From: Torreya grandis
Taxonomy: Eukaryota > Streptophyta > Pinopsida > Cupressales > Taxaceae
Assembly: GCA_037957365.1 (NCBI GenBank)
Contig: JARHVA010000081.1
Span: 5,344,001-5,408,000, forward strand
Direction: 5' to 3'
DNA: 64,000 nucleotides
Positions 34,808-45,110 of this stretch are shown in pieces (the first letter of the stretch is position 1; each line of letters begins with the position of its first letter). A program made the translations under genes and the position numbers. The notes below the pieces were generated by a model. The model was not told the DNA's origin. It saw only the letters and a program-made list of their open reading frames with translations, and made no database searches.

Positions 34808-35636
34808 TCAAAATCTGACCTTCTTTGTTGATTTTTGTGTATAATGTAGGCTCACTATTGCTTCTGCCGAATCCATTGTTTGTCATGTATGAATCAATCC
34901 TGCTATACCATGCTCTTGGTGCTTGCTTGAGACCATAAAGGGCCTTCTTGAATCTGTAGACTTTTTCTTCATGTCCATGCACTTCATAACCTGGTGGTTG
35001 TTTCACATACACTTCTTCATCTAGGAAACCATTCAAAAAAACTGATTTGACATCTATTTGATATACTTTCTAATTATTTTGTGCAGCTATTGCTAAAACC
35101 ATTCTAATAGTATCAAGTCTAGCAACTGGAGAAAATGTTTCATTATAATCAATTCCATGTTCTTGTCTCAAACCTTTTGCTACTAACCTTGCCTTGTGCT
35201 TTTCAACCTTTCTTTCTGCATCAAATGTGGTCTTATAAACCCATTTGACTCCTATGCAATCCTTACCTTCAGGAAGATTAATTAGATCCCATGTTTGATT
35301 TCTCTCAATGGCATTCATCTCTTCATCCATTACTTTTATCCAATGTTCCTCATTAACTGCTTCTTCATAATACATAGGATCATGAGAGAAAAAGGCAAAA
35401 TTTGAACATAAATCTAACTTCTCTTCTTCTTGAACATAAATCTCATTCAAGTTTCTCATTTTCTTACCTTTAAGATTTGATCTTAAAGTGGCAAGAGTTG
35501 GATCTGATTCATCACTTACTTGTGAATTGGGAGTAGGATGACATGCATGACCAGATGATTCACCTTGTGCTAAGCTCCTAGATGATCTTATTGGAGTGCT
35601 TGTTCTTGCTTGAGGAGAGGATTGATCACCTTGCAA
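34791..35636 (-). pseudogene. Copia A reverse transcriptase, N-terminal and palm
   Basis: The piece 35,636-35,070 has the linker with CHPTPNSQVSDESDP, then EEHWIKVMDEEMNAIERNQTW, GVKWVYKTTFDAERKVEKHK and DYNETFSPVARLDTIRMVLA, all standard for copia RT. A TAG interrupts at about 35,068 and the frame resumes with [18 protein letters not shown] and [18 protein letters not shown]. The linker keeps an AAGT duplication that element B has lost. Confidence 0.85.
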
Positions 35637-36736
35637 ATTTTGTTTTTTAGATTCTTCTTCATTTTAGGGAATTGGTGCTCCAATTGTGATGGTTTTATCA
35701 ATGCTTCCATCCCATGCTTCTTCTTCCTTAAATTTCACATCTCTGCTAATAATCACTTTCTTTGAAATGGGGTTATACAACTTATAATCCTTTGATTCTT
35801 CACTATATCCAATAAAAATGCATTACTCACCTCTATCATCAAGTTTTATTCTTAATTTAGATGGTATAAGAGAATATGCAATACAACCAAAAATTCTAAA
35901 ATGATGCACACTATGCTTCTTACCACTCCAAGCTTCTTGTGGAATTCGATCTCTGACACTCTTTGTTGGGCTTCTTTTCAGAATATATACTGCACATGCT
36001 ACTGCTTCTTCCCAATATTCATTTGACTAATGTTTGGCCTTCAACATGCTTCTAGCCATCTCCATGATTGTTCTATTCTTCCTCTCTGCTACACCATTCT
36101 GTTGTGGTGTGTACCTTGTAGTCAGTTGCCTTTTAATGCCATGATATCTGCAAAAATCTTGAAATTCATTAGACATATATTCACCTCCTCTATCTGATCT
36201 AAGTACCCTGATGTAAAAGCCACTCTACTTTTCAACCATAGCCTTGAATTCTTTAAATTTTCCAAAGGCTTCAGACTTATTTTTGAGAAAATATATCTAA
36301 GTCTTTCTGCTAAAATCATCAATGAAGGTTAGAAAATAAGAACTACTTCCAAATGATGGAATTTGCATTGGTCCACATAAATCACTATGGACTAGCTCCA
36401 ATATTACCCTTGCTCTATATGAGGCTCATACTGGAAAGCTCTCTCTATGTTGTTTTGCCAGAATGCAACTTTCACATGAACTTCCTGGCTATTTTATTGG
36501 TGGTAATCCCTTCACCATATTTTTTTTTGTAACAAATTCAAACCTCCAAAATGTAAATGTCCATACCTTAAATGCCATAGCCATAATTGGTCTAGATGCA
36601 TGGTTTTGAAGTGGCCTTCCTCTTCTCCTTGGATGCACTGAATTCGAAGAGGGAACATCCGATTCTTGGTCATCTCCACTTTTCCTATCAACCTGTCATT
36701 TGGAAATTTGTCTAGTATTGTGCAAACATTATCCAT
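35637..36736 (-). pseudogene. Copia A GAG-pre-integrase and integrase
   Basis: The 36,736-36,512 frame carries LWLWHLRYGHLHFGGL, the HHCC zinc region before integrase. Downstream the core is present but split over frames, including SRVAFTSGYLDQIEEV-type frame-shadow text opposite the true RSD(R/Q)GGEY segment at about 36,180-36,220, and the NGVAERKNR segment near 36,060-36,100. Frameshifts and stops are more frequent here than in the same region of element B. Intact integrase would insert the cDNA. Confidence 0.75.
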
Positions 36737-36766
36737 AAAATTTACTCTGTAACCTTTTTGTACTAA

Positions 36767-37000
36767 CTATCCAACACTCATAAGATTATGCTTTAGTCCA
36801 AGTACAAAATAAACATCAAGAATAAATCTTCTTTCACCATTTTTTGCCAAAACATTTATTACTCCTTTACCCATTACATCCACTTTGTTATCATTTCCTA
36901 ATTTCACTTCAAATTTTATGGAATCATCAAGACTAGCAAACAATTCTTTATTCCCTGTCATATGGTTACTGCATCCACTATCTAAAAACCAAATATCTCT
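36767..37000 (-). pseudogene. Copia A aspartic protease
   Basis: Just after a stop in the VA-stop-ENARD segment (about 37,008) the frame reads WFLDSGCSNHMTGNKELF with the catalytic DSG intact, then EVKLGNDNKVDVMGKGVI and LGLKHNLMSVG. This is the retropepsin typical of copia pol. In element B the same motif is DSR. Confidence 0.85.
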
Positions 37001-37986
37001 AGCATTTTCTTAAGCAACATGACAAGTGAAAAATAAGCTTCCAGAATTAGAATTAGATTCATTTTTGTAATTAGCATTCTGCTTGTCCACATCTCCTTGT
37101 TTCTTTCTGCATTCACTTGCATAATGTCCATATTTTTTGCAGTAATAACATTAAATGTTAGATTTATCAAACCTTTGTGAATTTTACTGGAAGTGATTGT
37201 TGGCATGTCCTTTATTGTTGTAGTTTTGATTATTGTTTTCACCTTGATCTGGATTGTTCCTTCCATTTCTGCCTCTGCCTCTTCCTTTGAAGTTTGACCT
37301 TCATCTTCCTCTACCAAATGATACCTGAGACTTGAAAGCATTCTCAAAAGAAGTATTGTTATTCATATTCATTCTGGGTTCAAGTGCTAACAAAGATTCC
37401 ATTAATTCATCTATTGATAACTGTTCCAAATCCTTGGTTTCCTCAATAGCTACAACTATTGCATCAAATTTGCTGGGTAAACTCTTGAGTATTTTTTATA
37501 TGATCTTCTGATCTGTTATTATTTCTCCATTAGATCTAATTTGATTCACAATATTCAATACTTGACCCATAAACTGGTCTATAGACTCTGAATCATTCAT
37601 TTGCAAATTTTCAAAATTTCTCCTAAGAGATTGTAATTTAGCTACTTTCACCTTTGTATTACCTTTATAGGTGGTCTCTAAGATTTCTATGCTGACTTGG
37701 ATCTCGTTGCGGCTGCAACTCTAAAAAAAATGGATTCATCCATTGCTTGTTGGATTAGGAATAGAGCTTTTGCATCATTTTTTTGGTTCTCTTTAAGCTC
37801 TTCCTTTTGTGCTCGAGTTAATCTCTGATGGGCAACCTCATCCTATGGTTCTACAAAGCCATTTTCTACCAAATCCCAAACATCTTGTGAGAAAAACAAT
37901 GTTATCATTTTAATTGCCCAAAAATCATGATTCTTACCATTGAAAATGGGAATCTGGAGCTGAGAAATGCTGTTGTTTGTTGCCAT
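37001..37986 (-). pseudogene. Copia A gag
   Basis: It starts at 37,986 with MATNNSISQLQIPIFNG, continues KNHDFWAIKM and WDLVENGFVEP, and then a stop in place of Gln/Gln-like codon. After that KEELKENQKNDAKALFLIQQAMDESIFF follows. Further frames hold a Gly/Arg/Asn-rich stretch and an intact zinc knuckle CYYCKKYGHYASEC at about 37,155-37,113. Element B has Tyr in place of the knuckle His. The family role is particle assembly and RNA packaging. Confidence 0.85.
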
Positions 37987-38436
37987 GTCTCAAGCTTTCA
38001 CAGTCAGAGATTCAAACTGTGGAGGAGATTCAAACTATGGAGGAGGGGCAATGGTCCCTGCAAATGCTGACGCAACGTGATTTCTGACCCACAGTAGGAG
38101 CACTGGGTCGATCGGAACTTGTTTGAATTTAGCGGAACTAGCTCTTTCTCTTGTTTGCAATGGATCCCTCTTTGTCTTTGACTGGCTCTTGCACTACCCA
38201 AAATTTTGTTGCTGCTCACAAAGGTGACTTCTACGTTGCCATACTTGAGTCTTCTACAGCACTCACTGACTGCACTACATCTCTAGTTACGTTGCACCTT
38301 CTTTTTGCACTTGGCTGCATCAACTACCGTTCAATCAAGATTATCTTGACTTCCAACAGACTGCTACTTCTACAGCATAGGTCGCAGGGTATTGTTAACT
38401 TGACTGCAGACTAGGCATCGTACTTCCCCAGGTGAT

Positions 38437-38448
38437 GCTCTGATACCA
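38437..38448 (-). promoter_or_regulatory. Primer-binding site of element A
   Basis: On the minus strand TGGTATCAGAGC, perfect for initiator tRNA-Met, three bases from the 5' LTR end. Confidence 0.9.
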
Positions 38449-38451
38449 GTT

Positions 38452-38739
38452 TGTGAGAGAGAGCAAAAAAAAATAATAGAAAATAAAAATAGATGCTGAC
38501 TCCAGATTGCTACGGCAATAAAAAAAAAGATTTTTAATCTTATATTTTCTCCATCTAAAATCTGCGATCAGATCTTACATTTAAAGACTTAAGAACAAAC
38601 AAGAAAACTTGAATTAAACTAATGTTTAACTGAAATTGATCATGCAAACTAAGCTAAGACTGAAACAGGTGATCATGCAAACAACGTGCATGAGGGAGGG
38701 TAAACAGGGAGTTGGAGAAATTAACTCCAGTTTCTAATA
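38452..38739 (-). repeat. 5' LTR of copia element A
   Basis: A 288-bp LTR, collinear with 33,554-33,845, differing by scattered substitutions and small length changes in A-runs. Confidence 0.9.
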
Positions 38740-38744
38740 GAAGA
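38740..38744. repeat. Target-site duplication, copia element A, right
   Basis: GAAGA, matching 33,549-33,553. Confidence 0.8.
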
Positions 38745-39201
38745 AAATAGGTTTGTTGATTAAAATAATGACAATGATAAAGCTTATGAGAGCTAAATTT
38801 CCTATCTAATTATATTATGCCTCCTTGTTATATGTCATTAAAAGCTTTTCCCATTTGAAAATAGGATTTGGCGATCCTAATATCCCTTACCAGTTTTGAC
38901 AGTTTTGCATACTTAACAGATACATTTGGTTTTGTAGTAAAAAAAGAAAAAGGGAAAAATATTGTTACCTTGCAGTTTTGCATACCAAACATATCCATTT
39001 GGTTTTGATCTATAAGACCCTTTTGGAATATTGCAAGGTGAATATCCTAACATTTAGGAAATAAGATAATTAAAGTAAAAATAAGAACAAAATCTATAAC
39101 CAACATATGGTAAGTCCCAAATAGTTTTAAAGATGGTTGTTGGCTCTCCATATGTCCATTTTAATTTTGACTCCCCTCGCAAGTAGAACTCAAGACCAAA
39201 T

Positions 39202-39790
39202 TTAGAATAATTTAGGACTTGGCATTGGTTCGAGTGGAATCCATTTCATCTTTGCATATCTCAAATCTACAGGAAACGTCCCCAACCAACTCCACAAAGT
39301 TGTGGTTACATCGTACACAAGGGCGTCCATGCTTTCGAAGGCTTTGAAATAAATCTTAACTCCCACTCCACACATTCAAACCAGTTTAAACTCGAGCTTT
39401 TTCTGAAATCATCAAACACTGATTGTGGCATCCTCCCAATTTCTTGCCACTTGCAATTTTTTCTCTCCTAAAAACATATCTCCCACATGATTATGCCTTC
39501 AAAAGTTTGGTTTTCTTCAATTGCCCCAATTAGAACAACATCCGACTTACAAAGAACCAATTGAACCCACACATTCTTGGTGTTTACCATGGGTACATGC
39601 ACAATTGTGGCAATTCCATGTTCAATGTGATAGACCATTACACCACCAATCATAGTCATACAGAACATTTAACCCTTACATAAAATCATGTTTTCGCTTC
39701 TTATGTCCACATTAATATTCACAAGCATGCTGCTTGCAAGTTTCCATGACTTGGTCATTGAGGCTGCCTTGTGCTACTAAAGTAGAGCTT
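39202..39790 (-). pseudogene. F-box/kelch-repeat protein pseudogene (C-terminal part)
   Basis: The minus strand reads MTKSWKLAASMLVNI, MFCMTMIGGVMVYHIEHGI, IVHVPMVNT, KSDVVLIGAIEENQTFEG and CKWQEIGRMPQSVFDDF. The last block matches the W-x-E-I/V-x-R-M-P-x-x-x-x-x-x-F signature of plant F-box/kelch proteins related to UFO. A frameshift near 39,330 then brings MDALVYDVTTTLWSWLG and DLRYAKMKWIPLEPMP, the expected kelch C-terminus, ending at TAA 39,202-39,204. Stops after LCKG and CF also break it. The F-box and N-terminal half are absent. Intact relatives are substrate adaptors of SCF ubiquitin ligases. Confidence 0.65.
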
Positions 39791-40359
39791 CAAATATGGT
39801 CACAATTTCAAAGTGATAGCATTGGGGAACCGGGCCCGAGAGGGGATGAATATGAATCATAAGTTGTATTCTAGTTCATAGAGGTGAATATGAGAGTTTA
39901 TGCTTAAAATAGAATATAATTTTATTTATATCAATGATATCTCTATTGTTATATCATTTTACTATATAAAGAAAATATATATATTTGTATTTATATAAAA
40001 ATTATGAAAGTCAAAAATGAGAAATCAACGTCATGTGTAAGATGACATTAGTTTTAAAATCGTCACAAAAAAATTTCTTGACGACTAAAAATGACCGTCA
40101 AATTTAACCCTGCACGACATAAAGAGAATTGTCAAAGGTAGCTCGTTGACTTCAACTGCCACAAAGCTGCCATGTCACGTGGCCTTATTGGCTGTGTGGC
40201 TACCCCCAAAACTGCCATGTCACAGTCCGCCTCATGCGGCCTCACTTTTTCTAATTTATGTTGAATTTTTTTTAACAAAATTATGTAGATTTCCATGACT
40301 TGTCCACCTCGTTTAATAGGACGTTCTTTTAAATCTTGCCAAAAACTAGTTGATTTTTA
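39791..40359. other. Spacer with possible CACTA-like subterminal sequence
   Basis: No gene. At 40,020-40,140 several GACG/CGTC-type words occur (TCGTCAC, TTGACGAC, ATGACCGTCAAATTT, GCACGAC), a composition reminiscent of CACTA (En/Spm) subterminal regions. The segment shares a 22-base inverted match with 25,771. Confidence 0.3.
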
Positions 40360-40610
40360 ACATCTTATAATCAATTCTATATTCCCACAGTTTGTCCTGC
40401 AACATAAGAAAGTTACAATTTGTCCTATCAAAAGCTTATGAGGTGGAACATGTTTCATCGATGTTTGGTGGAGTTAATATTGCCACTGGAAGACATAATT
40501 TTCCATGAATACCTTCAATGGCAGCAAAGCAAATTTTCTAGATATTCAGCTCGACTCTTCTCTCGTTTACATTCGCACATAGAAATGGCATTGTGCATGG
40601 CATGCGTACC
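40360..40610 (+). pseudogene. 5' remnant of an LRR receptor kinase gene
   Basis: This stretch is collinear with 53,998-54,320, the promoter-proximal and 5' untranslated part of the intact receptor gene. Shared landmarks are GTTGTCCTGCA-like text, AAAGTTACAAT, ATCAAAAGCTT, and a nearly identical block from ATACCTTCAATGGCAGCAAAGCAAATTTTCT to the region before the start codon. About 75 bp are deleted in the middle. The start codon position is kept (ATGGCATTG against ATGGAATTG), then similarity stops within about 20 bp. No LRR or kinase sequence follows, so it is a truncated duplicate. Confidence 0.75.
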
Positions 40611-40984
40611 ATCATCTCCAACAAGAGAGCATAGCATCGTCTTTTGTATCAGGCACGGTCATAAGCTTCATTGCACCGATAAGATTGTAACATAGGTGGT
40701 ATATGTGGATTTATTTATTTATTTTAGACTAGAGATTTATACTCGCTTGGCATTTTGTAAAACTTGGAGTTGCAACGATTGTGAGGTTTAAAGTGGGGTT
40801 AGGATTTCAAAGTAAAGAGAAGGAAAATATATATTAGGTTATAGGATCAAGGACGGGTGCACACGAAGATGGTGTCTTCAGGTATAAGCCCAATGGTATG
40901 AGACGCCACAGTCCTGTATAGTCGACAAGGATGGTAGCTGGACAATACCAGTCACCACAAGAGTTTGAGTTTTGCCCAAAGCAT

Positions 40985-41444
40985 TTATATAAGGTTTAAT
41001 CACTTATTTTCTTGATGTGATTATTTCTTGATATGAATGATTAGAGAGTGGAAACAAAATAATTTTAAAAATAGTGACTAACACAGTGAGCCACAGGAAA
41101 TCTCACAGAAATAGCAATAGCTGCCATATCAGTAGCAACTCCGTACTTGCTTCTGAGCCTAGCCCCATATAACATCCAATTATATTTTCTATAATTATAA
41201 GATATAGATATGAGAACAAAAATATTGCAATATGCCCTTTACAAGGTTTAAGCACCCGTTTCTTGATCCGAGTGATTAGAGACCGAAACCAGAGTATTTT
41301 TTAAAACAATGAGGAACATAGTGAGCCATAGGAAATCCCACAGAAATAGCAAGCCCTGCAATATCAGTAACAGATCGATCCTTGTTCCTGACCTTATTCC
41401 CATATACCATCCAATTATATTTTCTGTAATTATAAGATATGGGA
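40985..41444 (-). repeat. Tandem duplication of an unidentified coding-like block
   Basis: Two diverged copies lie at about 40,985-41,205 and 41,234-41,444, offset by about 235 bp. On the minus strand both translate to the same peptide pattern: YNWM(L/V)YG, R(S/N)K, TD(M/I)A and AISV(R/G)FP(V/M)AH. Copy 2 is open over 70 codons (41,488-41,276); copy 1 has a stop. The shared protein pattern suggests a duplicated exon of a protein I do not recognise. Confidence 0.5.
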
Positions 41445-41649
41445 AAAGAGAGATTACATGCCCTTTGCCTTTGGTGTCTCTCAATCACGTTTCATTAGCG
41501 TGCAAGTCTATGTAATCTTCCTCTCAATTCTACAAGAATGTTCTTTGATTTCATCTCGTCAAGAGACCACCTTGCTTCGAGTTTGAAGGAACTTGGTAAG
41601 GCTAAAACTTAATCATCATTCATCATTCTTAATTTAAATTAATGTCTTG

Positions 41650-41790
41650 TTAGTTTCCGGTGTTGCGCTACTGGAGGTTATTCAACAATGGCGTGGAAAT
41701 GCACCTATTGCAGTGCAAGTCTGTTGACAACCTCCCTAAAAAGTCTCAGATCAATCCGAGGGATAACCGTATCACTTTTAAGGTTTGATG
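41650..41790 (+). pseudogene. Possible exon remnant cut by copia B
   Basis: The plus strand reads SGVALLEVIQQWRGNAPIAVQ and, after a one-base frame change, CKSVDNLPKKSQINPRDNRI, followed by a donor-like AAGGTTTG. The regular, non-repetitive protein text suggests an old exon, but I cannot name the protein. Copia B starts 25 bp downstream. Confidence 0.3.
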
Positions 41791-41814
41791 GCTATTTTTC
41801 ATGGATAAAGTAAA

Positions 41815-42169
41815 TGTTAGAAAACTAAAGATGAACTGGAGATAATTTCTCCATCCACAATTTAACTGCTTGATCCACCTCCCTCCTACGCATGCATGCA
41901 CAACAGTTAACTGACAGTTAGGAATCAGTTAGTTCAAGTAGTTAACAATCAGTTTGTTTAAGTAGTTAGAAGATTAGTTAAGGATCAGTTAAGCAATCAG
42001 TTTAGTTTCAGTTATTTTTGGATTCATAATCTATTTATAGATGCCTTGGGCGCAGCATTGTAAGCAAGGAAAATAGAAGATCAATAAAATCTCTTTTTCA
42101 AGAAATTGCAATAGCAATCTATTTGTTTTCTTATTTTCTTGATTTTTAAAGCTCTGTTTTTGTCCTTCA
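41815..42169 (+). repeat. 5' LTR of copia element B
   Basis: 355 bp from TGTTAGAAAA to CCTTCA, collinear with 46,794-47,148. It contains a series of CAGTTA/AGTTAG words (about 41,895-42,010) and a TATTTATAG TATA-like box near 42,032. Confidence 0.9.
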
Positions 42170-42172
42170 AAT

Positions 42173-42184
42173 TGGTATCAGAGC
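42173..42184 (+). promoter_or_regulatory. Primer-binding site of element B
   Basis: TGGTATCAGAGC, perfect initiator tRNA-Met complement, three bases after the LTR. Confidence 0.9.
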
Positions 42185-42436
42185 CTAGTAAGGAAGAGCG
42201 CAGCAGACAAGGAGAAGCGCCTGGTTGGGAGAGTCAGCAGAGCCAGCAAGAAGAAAATGCAGCAAGAAGGACGTGTGAAGGAACAGCTTGGCATGAGGGG
42301 GAGCAATATGCTGTAGGTAACTAGTGCAACAGTCAAAGACTAGAAACGATGAAGAAAAGAAGCGCGCAGTCAGCAAAAAGCACAGTCAAGAAAGAAGTGT
42401 GCAGTCAGCAGAAGCACGCAGCAGTTGCAGTCCAAG

Positions 42437-42540
42437 GCCGACCGACATCAGCACAATTTACCTGACCAACATTGGCAACCCAACCGACGTCGGCACCATT
42501 TACCTGATTGACCTCGATAGACCCACTGACATCGGTGACT
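42437..42540 (+). repeat. 42-bp tandem repeat with GACGTC-like palindromes in leader
   Basis: Units begin at about 42,441, 42,483 and 42,525 (CCGACATCAG, CCGACGTCGG, CTGACATCGG), period 42 bp. In the open frame 42,324-42,587 they encode a 14-residue repeat PTDI/VxTIYL. Element C carries many copies of the same palindromic word. Confidence 0.7.
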
Positions 42541-42622
42541 GTGTTCTGAAACAGCAAACCAAAAAGCCATTCAAACAACATATCTAGACCAGAAGGAGAA
42601 TTTAGTCACTTCAACAATTGAC

Positions 42623-43520
42623 ATGGCAGTGAGCAACATTATCTCTCAACCTCAAATTCCCATTTTTAATGGTAAGAATTATGATTTTTGGGCAATTAAG
42701 ATGAAAACATTGTTTTGCTCACAAGAAGTTTGGGATTTGGTAGAGAGTGGTTTTGTAGAACCACAGGATGAGGTAGTCCATCTAGCATTAACTCGAGCAC
42801 AAAAGGATGAGCTTAAAGAGAATAGAAAAAAAGATGCAAAAGCCTTATTTCTAATCCAACAAGCATTGGATGAATCTATTTTTTTTCAGAGTTGCAGCAA
42901 CAACGAGATCCAGAGAGGCATGGAAAATCTTGGAGACCACCTATAAAGGTAATACAAAGGTATAAATTGCTAAATTGCAATCTCTTAGGCGAAGTTTTAA
43001 AAATTTGTAAATGAATGAATCAGAATCTATAAACTAGTTTATGGGTCAAGTGTTGAATATAGTGAAACAAATTAGATCTAATGGAGAAACTATCATGAAT
43101 CAGAAGATTATAGAAAAAATACTCAGAAGTTTACCCAGTAAATTTGATGCAATAGTTGTAGCTATTGAGGAAACCAAGGATTTGGAACAGTTATGAGTAG
43201 ATGAATTAATGGGTTCTTTGTTAACACATGAATCCAGAATGAATAGGAATAATAATACTTCTCTTGAGAATGCTTTCAAGTCATAGGTATCATTTGGCAG
43301 AAGAAGAGGAAGAGCAAGGTCAAACTTCAAAGGCAGAGGCAAAGGCACAATTGGAAGGAACAATCCAGATCAAAGTGAACACAGTAATCAAAACTACAAC
43401 AGTAGAGGACGTGGCAACAATCACTTCCAGCACAGTTCACAAAGGTTTGATAAATCTAATATTCAATGTTATTACTGCAAAAAATATGGATATTATGCAA
43501 CTGACTGCAGAAGGAAACAA
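42623..43520 (+). pseudogene. Copia B gag
   Basis: It starts with MAVSNIISQPQIPIFNGKN at 42,623 and follows the UBN2-type gag (DFWAIKMKTLF, WDLVESGFVEP, AQKDELKENRKKD, ALFLIQQALDESI). The frame is lost near 42,900 and continues in others: LRRSFKNL, QSLPSKFDAIVVAIEETKDLEQL, then a Gly/Arg/Asn-rich part. The zinc knuckle at about 43,467-43,508 reads CYYCKKYGYYATDC, with Tyr in place of the zinc-binding His that element A still has. Confidence 0.85.
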
Positions 43521-43526
43521 GGATAT

Positions 43527-43871
43527 GTGGACAAGCAGAATGCTAATTACACATGTGAATCTAGTTCTAATCTAGGTGAATCTAGTTCTAATCTTGGAAG
43601 CTTATTTCTTACTTGTAATGTTACTCAAGAAAAGGCTAGAGATATTTGGTTCTTAGATAGTAGATGCAGTAATCATATGACAGGTAATAAATTTTTTTTT
43701 GCTAGTCTTGATGATTCTGTAAGATCTGAAGTGAAATTAGGAAATGATATCAAAGTGGATGTAATGGGTAAAGGAGTAATAAATGTTTTGGCAAAGAATG
43801 GTGAAAGAAGGTTTATTCTTGATGTTTATTTTGTACCTGGACTAAAGCATAATCTTATGAGTATTGGTTAG
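43527..43871 (+). pseudogene. Copia B aspartic protease
   Basis: The frame has two copies of a (C)ESSSNLGESSSNLG-like repeat, then DIWFLDSRCSNHMTGN. The catalytic DSG has become DSR, which should abolish activity; element A keeps DSG. The rest (VKLGNDIKVDVMGKGVIN, VPGLKHNLMSIG) is standard for copia protease. A TAG closes the frame at 43,869, then VQKGYRVSFMDN continues in frame toward integrase. Confidence 0.85.
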
Positions 43872-45110
43872 TTAGTACAAAAAGGTTATAGAGTATCTTT
43901 TATGGATAATGTTTGCACAATACTAGACAAATTTCCAAGTGATAGGTTGATAGGAAAAGTGGAGATGACCAAGAATCAGATGTTCCCTCTTCGAATTCAG
44001 TGCATCCAAGGAGAAGAGGAAGCCCACTTCAAAATCATGCATCTAGATCAATCATGGTTATGGAACTTAAGGTATGGACATTTACATTTTGGAGGTTTGA
44101 ATTTGTTACAGAAGAAAAATATGGTGAAGGGATTACCACCAATAGAAAAGCTAGGAAGTTCATGTGATAGTTGTATTCTAGCAAAACAACATAGAGAGAG
44201 CTTTCCAGTAGGAGCCTCATATAGAGCAAAGGTAATATTGGAGCTAGTCCATAGTGATTTATGTGGACCAATGCAAACTACATCATTTGGAGGTAGTACT
44301 TATTTTCTAACCTTCATTGATGACTTTAGCAGAAAGACATGGATATATTTTCCCAAAAATAAGTCAGAAGCCCTTGGAAAGTTTAAGGAATTCAAGGCAA
44401 TGGTTGAAAAGCAGAGTGGCCATTACATCAAGGTACTTAGATCAGATAGAGGAGGTGAATATATGTCTAATGCATTTCAAGATTTTTGCAGATTTCATGG
44501 CATCAAAAGGCAATTGACTACAAGGTACACACCACAGCAGAATGGTGTAGCAGAAAGAAAGAATAGAACAATCATGGAGATGGCTAGAAGCATGTTGAAA
44601 TCCAAACACTTGTCAAATGAATATTGGGCAGAAGAAGTAGCATGTGCAGTGTATTATCTGAATAGAAGCCCAACAAAGAGTGTCAAAGATCGAATTCCAC
44701 AAGAAGTGTGGAGTGGTAAGAAACATAGTGTACATCATTTCAGAATTTTTGGTTGTGTTGCATATTCTCTTATACCATCTAAATTGTGAAGAAAACTTGA
44801 TGCTAGAGGTGAAAAATGCATTTTTATTGGCTATAGTGAAGAATCAAAGGCTTATATGTTGTATAACCCTATTTCAAAGCAAGTGATTATTAACAAAGAT
44901 GTTGAATTTAAGGAAAAAGCATGGGATGGTAGCACCATCACAATTGGAGCACCAATTCCACAAAATGAAGAAGAATCTGAAGAACAAAATTTTCAAGGAG
45001 ATCAATCCTCTCCACAAGCAAGAACAAAAACTCCAATAAGAACACCTAGGAGGTTTGAACAAGGTGAATCATCTGGACATGCATGTCATCCTACTCCAAA
45101 TTCACAAGTG
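43872..45110 (+). pseudogene. Copia B GAG-pre-integrase and integrase
   Basis: Open from 43,902 to 44,789. The HHCC-type zinc region is WLWNLRYGHLHFGGL through CDSCILAKQHRESF. The catalytic core has HSDLCGPM (first Asp), LRSDRGGEYMS (second Asp) and QQNGVAERKNRTIMEMAR (Glu), so the D,D35E triad is intact. HHFRIFGCVAYSLIPSKL follows, then a TGA at 44,787 and the family-typical RKLDARGEKCIFIGY in the same frame. The linker keeps CHPTPNSQV, where a 4-base loss shifts the frame (see findings). Confidence 0.9.

Larger units (their letters stand above)
33554..38739 (-). mobile_element. Full-length Ty1/copia element A (inactive)
   Basis: A complete structure on the minus strand: 5' LTR at 38,452-38,739, primer site, gag, protease, integrase, reverse transcriptase, RNase H, polypurine tract and 3' LTR at 33,554-33,845, flanked by GAAGA on both sides. 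The coding interior is closely similar to copia element B at 41,815-47,148, but the LTRs are clearly different from those of B except for a short block at the LTR start. Many stops, frameshifts and a changed RT active site make it inactive. Confidence 0.9.

Noticed and set aside
42139..42587. Plus-strand ORFs in the leader of copia B as genes
   Set aside because: They lie between LTR and gag and consist largely of the 42-bp repeat; no homology.
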